Below are positions 45,789 through 56,480 of a DNA stretch of 64,000 nt, one piece after another. Both the position numbers and the translations under genes were made by a program. The notes beneath the pieces are model-generated. The model did no database searches and had not been told where the DNA came from. It saw nothing but the letters and a program-made list of their open reading frames with translations. The DNA comes from Buddleja alternifolia. Taxonomy: Eukaryota; Streptophyta; Magnoliopsida; Lamiales; Scrophulariaceae. How positions within the stretch are numbered: position 1 is the stretch's first letter; the number at the start of each line of letters is the position of its first letter. The stretch spans positions 14,294,046 to 14,358,045 of the forward strand of contig CM033393.1 in the NCBI GenBank assembly GCA_019426215.1. The letters are read 5' to 3'.

Positions 45789-46879
45789 GTTAAGATTATG
45801 CCATCAGATGCCATAGAGGATAGAATGATAGGGCATCTTTCTTGTAACGAACGTATTTCATATTTATAATAAAAGGCATTATTTAGTTTTCACTTAAATC
45901 TTATCTGCATCTATAAGTAGTGTAAAACATTTTATCCATGTTTTCAGTGCAATCCCTCTACTTCCTATGGGATAGGAAGATTGGCAATAGAGAGATAGAT
46001 CTTGATTACTTAAACTAGTTCGAAAGTAATATAAAGTCTTTAATGAACAAATAAAGACTTAGAACACTTGTACAATCTTAGCTCTGACATGGGAGTGTCA
46101 GTCGAGGACCATGTGATGGTGGGAGCTTAAGATTGTAGGCACATCAGTGGAACTGATTTGCTCGAACAGGACTAGCATCGGTTCTGTCACATGGGTTTTC
46201 AGTCTTTGACTATCAATGACAGAATTGATTATGTGTAGTAGGTATAAGTGAACCTTTAACCTGAAGTATCTGGCTAAAGATGCACTTATGACGTCAAGTA
46301 TTTCACTAGAGTAGTTAGACCCAATTCATCCGTTGGTGGGATTGACCTCGAAATGCGGCTTGATGGGTAAGTGGTAGTCTTAGCTGATACCTAACATGGG
46401 ATTTGTTCTCTCATAAGTGAATGAGGAAGTACCCTATGTGATTATAGATAAATAGAGATCAAAGTCTTTGTCCAAAGCAAAAAGATACGATTGTGCGAGG
46501 CACTAAATCGATCTCAATGATCTCGTATTATTATAATTAAATACATATGGTCAAGTCCAGTGAGTTTGACATAACCATGATGCTTACTTGACTGGGGTAC
46601 GTGAACAAATCGTTTATACTTATACGATATATAAGATTGGAAGGTGTAGAATGATCCAATCATTCGATTTCATTTGGGCAATGAACTGGGCCACGTGACT
46701 AACTAGATGTTACCCACTTTCTTTGGTTTCCTCTCATTGCCAGACGAAACGAATCTAAAGAGTCGTGCTAACAGATTGATAGATTTAAATATACAATCAA
46801 AGAATTTTCACTTTGGGTTTTTAAATTAAATTTTTAAAACATTCCGCTACGTTTACTTCAATTTTCATGGAATCCAACA
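45789..46879 (+). repeat. 5' LTR of A2 (1091 bp)
   Basis: It starts tgttaagattatgcc and ends aatccaaca, with one base before the PBS. It is shorter than the A3 LTR (about 1.78 kb without the hAT), mainly because it lacks the A+T-rich block and the sequence around it. Shared blocks include 'agatgcactta', 'ggttttcagt' and 'cctctcattgccag'. Confidence 0.88.
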
Positions 46880-46880
46880 G

Positions 46881-46892
46881 TGGTATCAGAGA
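46881..46892 (+). other. Primer-binding site of A2 (initiator tRNA-Met)
   Basis: tggtatcagaga follows the LTR by one base and matches the complement of the initiator tRNA-Met 3' end over its first eleven bases. Confidence 0.9.
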
Positions 46893-48943
46893 AAATCTCT
46901 GATTTGCATATTTAATCATGTTTATGTGATTTTTTATATGCATATTATGTATTTTTGAAGCATGCAATTATGTGTTCTTAAATCTACGTTTTTATAGTTT
47001 TAAGCGTAGTTTTTCATCTTTTATGTTTATTGTAAATCTGGATAATTTTATGATATGAGAAAAAATCAAGAAACTAGGGAAAACGGGGCTCGAAGTACCC
47101 GAACAGTTCGTGAACAGCGCAGCGCGCGTGCTACTACACACGCAGCAGGCCAAGCTGTGTGGCCTGGCCACCCCGCCTGACGGGTCGTGTGTTTCGACAC
47201 ACGACCCGCCGAACCGGGTCTTGGATCGAAATTGGTATTTGAATTTTGGGTAAATTTAATTATTCAGGTGGGTCAAAAGAATGATGACCCGGTATAATTC
47301 AAATTAAGCCCAATTAGAAAATTACTCAATTTCTATTTATTAATTAGTTTAGGCTTAATTTAATTAAATACAAATGGGCCAATGGATTGGTGATTTGGAT
47401 TTAAATTAAAACTAGCCCAATAGAAATTAATAATGCGTGCATGTTTTTCTAGTTAATTAATTTTGAGCCCAATTAAATTAAATCCAAGTAGACCAAAAGG
47501 ATGGTAACTTGGGTTTGATGAAATCGAGCACAATAAGATTAATTGGAATAAAAATATTTAATTAAAATAATTAATTATTTTTCTTGAAGATTAATAATTA
47601 ATTTATGGATTAAATATTATTAATTTTTCCTCAACTTGAAAATTACTTGAATGTTTGAATAAAGAATATAAATTATTTTTCTTGGGTGATTAATAATTAA
47701 TTCTTTAATCAAATAAAATTTTTTCCAATTAATGATTGCTTTAAATCATAACAAAATTGGATTCCATATTTTATGTATTTATTTTAGTTGGACTAATATT
47801 ATTTTAATTAATGGTAGATATACTTAATTTATAATTTTATATCGAAGTCATCTAGTAGAACTAAAATGATTTTAATTGAAATAAACAATATATAACAATT
47901 GGGAATTTTAATAAAGGACTTTTTAGTTAGACTAAAATTTTAAATAATCAACATAAGTGTTTTAATATATCGAGCATGTATTAAATGTTACGAGCATGTA
48001 TTAATTGATGCGAGCATGTCTTATGTGATGGAAACACCGATCATGGATACAGGTAATATTCGATTCACTTTTTCTTTCTATGGGTTGTTGTAGTAAAATA
48101 ATTTAAAAATTATTGAAGCCTATAAAATTTAGTTTTTCGCTTTACCTTTCTTTATGATAGCCCATTGGCTCGGGCCCTCTAGGAAAAGTCCATGATCGAG
48201 TGTAATGTATTTATTTATTTAACTCCATGTTTATATTGATAGGCATGATTATTAGTAGTATAAATTATGCATGTTCAATATGTGATAATTGCGCTATATA
48301 AATTGATTGATGTGCAAAGTGAGACCAAACATTTGAGAATTTAAATTCTGCCAAATAAATAATACCGAGTTAGTAAAGGATGTGTGACATCCTCGCCTTC
48401 CACTAAACTTATTAAAATTAAAGTTACTAAAAATGTGTAATGCTTCCCAGTTATGGGGGTTATGCATTTGGAAATAATTTAAAATTTTATTAAGTGCATG
48501 GAATGCTTTAATCGAAGCATATTTCACCCCCAGAAACAGGTTAGGTTACAAGGTGAAATTCAAATGTTAGATTAAAGGAGTTAGTGGGAATAAACTCGGG
48601 TAGTTCAGGAGTTTAGAAATCAGTTAGGTTGCTGGTTGGTGAACTATGGGGAAAGTTATTGAAATATTTATTGGATAAATTGACGTTAGACATCACTTCA
48701 AATAATTAATGGGCTAGAAATCAGTTAGGCTGCAACCCATCTAATTAATTGAGGACCTCAATACCCGCTGTGGAATCGATGCCAATGATGATTCCCGATT
48801 TTCACATAGGAGTGTGGGATTCGAAAAATGCAGTGGGAGCCAAGATAAATTTTAAGTCCTTAATTTTTCTTGGTTAAGTCAAATAAAGTAATCTAATTAA
48901 TTTAGTTTATTTATGCAGTTATTTTCTCGTTTATCTCTCAAAT
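46893..48943 (+). other. A2 untranslated leader
   Basis: Two kilobases between PBS and gag with no supported ORF. Most is very A+T-rich, but 47090-47225 is GC-rich and contains two strong hairpins. A leader this long is unusual for a copia element and seems shared with B (12898-13805). Confidence 0.7.
47146..47208 (+). other. Two hairpins in the A2 leader, one with a UUCG loop
   Basis: Hairpin one: caggcca pairs with tggcctg around a 7-base loop (47146-47166). Hairpin two: cgggtcgtgtgt pairs perfectly with acacacgacccg around ttcg (47181-47208). They lie about 270-330 bases after the PBS, where packaging or dimer signals are often found in retroelement RNA; the role is inference. Confidence 0.7.
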
Positions 48944-50175
48944 ATGACAAACCCACTTTTAATTCTACTCGAAAAGAATACCCTTACTGGACCCAATTAT
49001 GTGGACTGGCTTAGAAATTTGGGGATTGTCCTTAATATGGAATCTCTAGGATACGACTTGGAGGTTGATATCCCGGAGGCTCCAGCTAGAACACGTGCTA
49101 GTGAGGAAGAGGTCCAAGCTCATGAAAAATGGGCCAAGGACGACGTTCAGATGAGAGGATACATGCTAGATCTATGACCAATGAACTTCGAAGGTCACAT
49201 GATAAGATGCCCACTACAAGAGCTATCCTAACTCATCTGGTAGAGCTTTATAGTGAGCACAGTCGAACTGCACGATATGAGATATCAAAAGAGCTCTTCG
49301 GAGCCAAGATGAAAGAAAGTGAGAAGGTTAGTGATCATGTCCTCAAAATGATATCGAGGATTGAGAAATTAGAAGCTCTCGACTTCATCATGAACGCTAC
49401 CCTTCAAACTGACTTAATGTTGCAGTCTCTTTCTAATTCCTTCTTCCAATTTGTGGTTAACTTTAACTACAATGAGATAAAGTGCAATTTAGCTGGGCTA
49501 ATGAACAAGTTGGTTACTGCACAATCTCAAATGAAACCAAGGGGAAAGGAAACTGCCTTGATCATCTCTTATGGACCTAAAACGTCTAAGTCTAAGAAGA
49601 AGAACAACAACAAGAAGCAGGCTGGCAAGCTAGTAGCTAAAGGGGGTGTTCAAAAGGGTAAGGGAAAGGCTCAAGGGTTTTATAAGAGCAAAAGGCCTAA
49701 GAAGACGGACAGATGTCTCGAGTGCGGTGAGCTTGGCCACTGGAAGAGGAACTGTCCTAAATTAGGCAAAGCCGCAAAAGGTATAGAACTTTTCGTTTTT
49801 GAGACTAATTGTTCTATGAACGTTTTTTCTACTTCATGGATTCTGGACTCAGGGGCAAGTGTCGATGTGTGTTGTTTAGAACGGATCTGCTGAGAAGTAG
49901 AAAGCTGGGCTGAGAAGATGTGATGATCAAAGTAGGCAGCGGGGAAAGTGTCGCGGCTACTAGGATTTGATTTACTTCTTTGTTTTTGAATTCTGGACAT
50001 CTATTATTTTTAAATGATGTTTTAGTTTTGCCCAAGGGGCTTAAGAACATTGTTTCCATTCCTATATTATTTAAGATTGGTTATACATTTTGTTTTTCTA
50101 AATTGAATTGCAACATTTATTATGGAAATAAATTAGTTGGCAATGCTTCTTTAGTTAAGGGTTTGTGTTTATTTC
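48944..50175 (+). pseudogene. A2 gag and start of protease
   Basis: The ATG at 48944 gives M-T-N-P-L-L-I-L-L-E-K, then L-T-G-P-N-Y-V-D-W-L-R-N-L. A frameshift lies near 49175. The second segment (to 49893) has the UBN2-type core, a Lys-rich stretch, an intact zinc knuckle C-L-E-C-G-E-L-G-H-W-K-R-N-C (49714-49755) and the protease site W-I-L-D-S-G-A-S (49837-49860). A stop and a shift follow near 49890, and the remaining pre-integrase part is cut by A3 at 50175. This is the best preserved knuckle of the A family in the window. Confidence 0.88.
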
Positions 50176-52868
50176 TGTTGGGTTTCGTTCGAAAAAGCGT
50201 AAACGTAGCGGAAGGGAATTCAAAATTAAAACGAAAACCCAATTGGTACTCTAATTCGCATAATTGAATCTAAAAGTGTATAACGAATAAAACTTACTCG
50301 CTAATATGAATATGATGATGGAGAAAAACTTCTTCTTCTCCAAACTCGAAATATTGAAGCTTCCAAATCTTCAATCCTTTGGTTTCATTCTTCAAACTTG
50401 AACTTGATCCGAACAACAAAAATACGTCGTCTCTAAATCGTCACGCACGGATCAACAAACGAAAAATCCCCTTTCTTTTTTCACTATGGTCGACGGCTAG
50501 GTATAGAGGAGGGGAGGAATATTTTTCTTTCTTTTGAGAGTTATGAGAGTTGTGTATTCTCTTCTTATTTGTTCTAAGTCAAAGAGTCCTTATATACCTC
50601 ATGACTTATTGAACAAGTCAAAACAAAAGAGCCCTAATGTGTGGCCTCTCAAAGACGCCACTTTGAGGCCTCATAGGCGTCCGATTGGACTCCTTATTTA
50701 GCCCTGAGATTTGTTTTGTTTAATTAATTTCTTATTTCAATTAATAATTTGTTATATCCAATAAATAAATTAATTAATTAAATAACCAAATTAATTAGAT
50801 AAATTAATTCATTAATATATTTCACAAGGAAATTAATTAATAATTAATCTTATCATTATAATTAATTATTTCATCTAATGAATAATTAATTATTTCATTT
50901 ATCCAATAAATTAAAACTCCCAGAAGAAATAATAGAAATTCCGTTTTCTTCATTTTTCTTTGTCAATCCATTAGCGCGACTCTTTAGGTTCGTTTCATTT
51001 GGCAATGAGAGGAAACCAAAGGAAGTTGGTAACACCAAGCCAGTCACGTGGCCCACTTCGTAACCCAAACGAAAACAAATGATAGGATCATTCCAAAACC
51101 TTCCAATCGTAAATACCGTATATGTATAAACCGTTTATTCACGTTCCCCGGTCAAGTGAGAGTCATGGTTATGTCAAACTCACTGGACTTGACGATATGT
51201 ATAAATCATAATAAATACGAGATCATTGAGATAGATTTAGTGCCAAGCACAATCCTCTCGTCTGCTATAGTTAAAGACTTTGATCTTTATTTATCTATAT
51301 TTAGATAGGGTACATACTCATTCACTTATGAGAGAACAAATCCCATATTAGATATCTGTTAAGATTACCACTTGCCCATCAAGTCCGCATTTCGAGATTG
51401 ACCCCACCAAAGGGTGAATTGGGTATAACTACTCTAGTGAAAGACTTGACGTCACAAGTAGGGCTGTCAATCAAGCCGAGCGAGCTGAGCCTGGTCACGC
51501 TCACGCTCGGCTCGATAATATGCGAGCTTTTATCACCAAGACTTGAATTTGTACGAGCTTTTTATTTCAAAGTTGGGCTCGGCTTGAAAATTAGTACGAG
51601 CTTCGAGCCGAGCCCGAGCCGGCCCGAATTTGTTTTCTTTTGAAAAACTTTAAGTAATAAAGTAATCTAATATATAAATTAAAAAAATAACAATCTTAAA
51701 AACATACAAAAATAACGTCATTCATGTTCTATTGGCAAATCATAACTAAAATGTACCTTGAAAGATCTCATTTCATTGAAATATATGCTCCACGCATTAT
51801 TTAAGATTGAAAAATATTATAACTAAATATATAATAGACTTACTTACAAAAAAAATTGCTTTTGTCGTGAGTTGTGAGGAGAAATAAATGAACAGTTCTT
51901 GAAGACAAAAATTAGCAATCCTCAATGTCAGTATATGTGAATTGTCATATATTTGTATTGGATGCTGGTAGGTTTAAATTGATAATCTTTTACTTTTTTA
52001 ATTTCTTGAGTATAGCGTTTTATATTAGAAAATTTTAGAATTGAATGTGATTTAAAGATTATATTCCTTAATTTTAAATCTTGATATTTTCTATGCAATC
52101 TGGAATTATTTATATAAAAGTACTATGTTTATTTTTGTATATAATGTATAAAACATATATATATACATGTATATATTTTTTTTTACGAGCCCGAGCCCAA
52201 TTCAAGCCGAGCCTACTCTCGCTCACGCTCGGCTTGAATTCAAATTCAAGCCTTATCCTTGGGCTCTAGCTCGGCTTGGCCCCGGCTTGTATAAAGCTCG
52301 GCTTGAAAATTATCAAGCCGAGCATACGAGCTTCGAGCCGGCTTGAGCTCATTGACAGTTCTAGTCACAAGTTCATCTTCAGCCTGATACTTCAGGTCAA
52401 AGGTTCACATATACCTATTACGCATAATCAGTTCCGTCATTGACAGTCACAGAGTGAAAACCCATGTGACAGAACCGATGTGAGTCGTGTTCGAACATAT
52501 CAGTTCCACTGACATGTCAACAATCTTAATCTTCTATCATCCTATGATACCAGACAGACACTCGCATGTCGGAGCTAAGATTGTACAAGTATTCGAAGTC
52601 TTTATTTGTCCATTAAAGACTTCATATTACTTGCGAACTTATTTTATTAATCAAGATCGATCTCTCTAGTGCCAATCTTCCTATCCCATCGAAAGTAGAG
52701 GGATAACACTTAAAACATGGACAAAACGTTTTACACAACTTATAGATGCAGATAAGAATTAAGTGAAAACTCAATAATGCCTTTTATTTAAGAAGGGTTT
52801 AAGTTCAATACAAGATATATGCCCTATACATTCTATCCTCTATGGCATCTGAGGGCATACTCCTAACA
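50176..52868 (-). repeat. 3' LTR of A3, interrupted by a hAT element
   Basis: It starts tgttgggtttcg and ends gcatactcctaaca. Without the hAT and one 8-bp TSD it is 1780 bp. It is the most complete LTR of the A family here and serves as reference for deletions in A1 and the shorter LTR of A2. Confidence 0.92.
51459..52363. mobile_element. Non-autonomous hAT-like DNA transposon (905 bp)
   Basis: The 8-bp TSD gtcacaag is exact (51451-51458 and 52364-52371). Terminal inverted repeats are tagggctgtcaat and, on the other strand, tagaactgtcaat (11 of 13 matching). Both ends carry repeated, inverted gccgagc/gctcggc motifs within about 180 bp, as hAT transposase binding regions do. The middle is A+T-rich without a transposase. 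Confidence 0.92.
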
Positions 52869-54763
52869 ATCTCTCACTTGCACTCAATGCCACTCATTGT
52901 GGTATCTAATACCCATCCTTTCCAAGTGTCGGTCCGAAACAGCCTGAGGTAGTGGTTAGGTGAATAGGTCAGCTATATTGTCAGCTGAGGCTATTTCTTC
53001 ACTACTATCTCTCCTTTGCCAACGATCTCCCTGATGATGTGAAATATTCTCTCAAAATGTTTGGACTTGTTATGAGACCTTAGTTCCTTGGCTTGCACTA
53101 TTGCTCCATTGTTATCACAATAAAGTGGCAATTGGAGCTGAGCACTAGGGACCGTTCCAAGTTCTCCAAAAAACTTCCTCATCCAAACAGATTCTTTCGC
53201 TACCTCTGAGGCTGCTACATACTTTGCTTCAGTGGTGGACTCAGCGGTTGTGCTTCACTTGGAGCTCTTCCAAGACACCGCTCCACCATTGAGAGTAAAA
53301 ACAAACCCTGAAGTGGATTTTTGGTCATCAACATTAGACTAAAAGTCTGAATCAGAATAACCTTCCATCTTCAGGTCTCCACCTCCATAGATGAGAATCA
53401 TATCCTTAGTTCTTTTCAGATACTTTAGGATATTCTTCACAGCTACCCAATGTTCCTTTCCTGGGTTTGCCTGAAATCGACTCACCACGCTCACAGCATA
53501 GGCAATGTCGGGTCTAGTACACAGCATTGCATACATCAGGCTACCAACTGCAGAAGCATAGGGTACATTACTCATCTCTTGTCTGTCTTCCTCACTTTGA
53601 GGACAGATAGACTTGGATAAGTGTACTCCATGCCTCATGCGAAGAAACCCTTTCTTAGAGTTGTCCATCCTAAACCTCTTTAGGACCTTTTCTAAGTAAA
53701 GGGCTTGAGAGAGGCCTATCGTTCTATTCGTGCCATCCCTGTAGATACGAATTCCTAGAATGTATGTGGCTTCTCCCAAGTCTTTTATGGAAAACGTACT
53801 CGAAAACCATTTCTTGACAGTGATGAGCATTCCTACGTCATTTCCTATAAGTAGAATGTCATCCACATATAGTACTAAGAACGAGAGTTTGCTCCCACTA
53901 GTCTTCTTGTAGACACATGGTTCATCTTCGTTCTTGATGAAGCCATATCCCTTAACTTCTTCATCAAAACGGAGATTCCAGCTTCTAGATGCTTGCTTGA
54001 GACCATAAATGGACCTCTCAAGTTTACATAGTTTATGGATATCGGACTCGGACATAAAACCCTTTGGATATTTATTCCATATGGATATCCTCCTCGAGGA
54101 ATCCATTTAGCAAGGCCGTTTTGACATCCATTTGCCATATCTCATAATCTAAGTATGCAGCTATGGATAACAGAATTTGTATGGACTTTATCACAGCCAC
54201 AGGCGAAAAGGTTTCTTGATAGTCAATTCCTTCTCTTTGACTATACCCTTCCAGACATGGTTCGATTTCATAGAGTCCATTTCTGTTTCCATAGCTTCTC
54301 TCCATCTTGAAGAGTCGACATCCACCATCGCTTGATCATAGGTACAAGGATCACCTTCACGACCTTCTTGTACTCCAGTGTGAAGCTCTCGCCCCCCCTG
54401 CAGTAGATACCCATACCTCTCAGGTTCATGCGGTATTCTACTAGATCTACGTGATGGTTGTGCTACTATGGGTTCTGTAACACCCAATAATCTCCGCTCC
54501 TAATTTCGTAGAAGTGAAGGTAAACATTACAATCACTGCTAATTAGATTTTGTGAATTATTTGATTGTAGTGATTCGCGTTCGACTAAAAATATTTTTCT
54601 ACTTACTTATATAACTATTATTATATCTATATGTGAAATAGGTTAGTAGTTTATACCTCATGGTGGAATAGTTGATGCATTATATCATTTAAGGTATATA
54701 TATATACACATCTATGTTCATCTTCATCAAATGATTAGTAATAGTTAAGTGGGTCTATGCCTA

Positions 54764-54823
54764 ACTACATATATATATATATAGACGCATGCACACACAC
54801 ACACATAGATATATATATATACC
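54764..54823. repeat. Microsatellite cluster in T1
   Basis: Runs of (at)n, then (ca)n, then (at)n within 60 bp. Such tracts are expected to be length-variable. Confidence 0.85.
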
Positions 54824-56230
54824 ATGCATGCTCTAATAGAGAAGGAAGACTAGGAGGTGGCAACTAGGAAGTACATCTCATCTACCAAAAAACAAACGTG
54901 GCTAAGGGAGAATTAATCTCCATTTCTTTTTCAATACCTTTTTTTGTTTGACCAAGACTCCTTATATAATACAACTCACACTCACGGCTGAACATCTCCC
55001 CAATTCAGCCTTCTTATCCTCTTAAGATACAAACAATTGTAGAAAGAAACAATTTACATAGGGAGAGAAAGGTTTGCCAAGGATACTCTAAAGACATCAC
55101 CTTCACTTGATTCTCTTAAGGTATATGGTAGTTAATCATTGCTTTTGCATGAATATATTGTAGACTAAATGTAGTTCAATCCGTATATGACCTTGAATTG
55201 AGAATATCATATCATATATATGTATTTTAGTTAACTTCTATGGCATGATGTTTAACTGTGTTTGGAACTTTCAGTTTCTGAAGTTACGTTTAAAGCTGTA
55301 ATGAGGTACCTAAACTTGTGAGTTTGATTATGATAAATTTTCTAGAATAACTTGATTGTGTGTTAAACATCTCTGAAAAATTTGGTAAGGATTAGAGTTG
55401 TGTGGAATTTTCTAAAAATCGTTGAACAAAATCGCCAGTCTGTTCGGCGGAAGTGCAAATTGTTACTGTTTTAAAGATATTTCGTGTACTTGGAAATTTT
55501 TGTTTACTCTAAAACTTTTACAGTAGCTTGATACATGTGTTATAGAGAGGTCATATAAATTTCGGAATTTTTCAGTAAACAGGGGATTTTACAAAAATAT
55601 TTGAGTATAAGGTGTCTGTTCTGAAACAAATCTGCCGAGACGGTCCAGTTTCGTTGATCAAATCCCCAATTTGACAAGGAAATTAAATCTAGAAAATTTA
55701 TGTAGAATTTTACAGCATCCTATATGTTATCCTGAAAATTTTGAGAAAGAAATTTCAATCCGAGAATATGTTAAAAAATTGTTGAAATATGTTGCGCATG
55801 TAAGGGAGCTAGTTGGAACTTAATTGCCTATATGTTTGGATAGTATGATATAACTTGTTGCATGTGATTAGCTTAAAGTGTATTGTTTTGTGAAAATGAT
55901 AGTATTTTGTATCACAGGATACTTTCGTGATTCCGAGGCCGAGGCAACGACGCCGGTTTATTATAGTGAGGGTTTCTCTTATTCTTTCAACTTGATCTTG
56001 CTTACCATTTTTCGTTCCCTTTATCTAATAAATCATAGCCAAGTGTGACCTCATAAAGTTTCATTGATCAGACTTTTATTCTCATCTAAGGTAAGTGTCC
56101 AACCGTGTCCCAATTTGTAGCCTATCGTTCTTGTTTCCGCTCGCTCTCGCTCGAATACAAATCAGTGTACATATTCTAGTAGGAAACTCGTTGAAACGGT
56201 TATTCTTCTTGGCTCTATTCCGTCGGCTAA

Positions 56231-56480
56231 GGGAGCTAAGTGCTATACGGAACAAAGTGCCACGTGACGGCGGGGGCCACCGCTTGAACCCGTAGGAGCC
56301 ACCTCTAGAATCCCGAAGTCTGGCATCCATCCGCGATGTGTCATTTTCTTGATATACAGCTTTGATTCGAAAAAGCAGAGTGAAGGGAGCTAAGTGCTAT
56401 ACGGGACAAAGTGCCACACGACGGCGGGGGCCACCTCTTGAACCCGTAGGAGCCACCACTAGAATCCCGACATTTGGAAC
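56231..56480. repeat. Direct repeat of about 95 bp in T1
   Basis: Copies begin at 56231 and 56385, 154 bp apart, each running from gggagctaagtgctatacgg through 'gccac', 'ggcgggggccacc' and 'gaacccgtaggagccacc' to 'tagaatcccga'. About five mismatches are visible. The repeats are G+C-rich in an A+T-rich LTR. Confidence 0.8.

Larger units (their letters stand above)
45789..50175 (+). mobile_element. A2: copia element inside SIRE2 integrase, 5' half
   Basis: LTR 45789-46879, PBS 46881, a 2-kb leader, and gag and protease up to 50175, where A3 is inserted. The rest of pol and the 3' LTR should lie beyond the window after A3. The five bases before the LTR, agaaa (45784-45788), predict the TSD. It belongs to the same family as A1 and A3 but has a shorter LTR. 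Confidence 0.88.

Noticed and set aside
51459..52363. Reading the GC-rich ends as a host promoter or CpG island
   Set aside because: Terminal inverted repeats and the 8-bp TSD show a transposon; the GC words are subterminal repeats.
45789..52868. 45789-46879 and 50176-52868 as the two LTRs of one element
   Set aside because: They are in opposite orientation, and the coding sequence between belongs only to the left one and is cut in mid-gene at 50175.
54961..56330. Host gene inside T1
   Set aside because: Short ORFs such as 56082-56330 have no recognisable domain, and the exact TSD and ends place the whole segment in an LTR.
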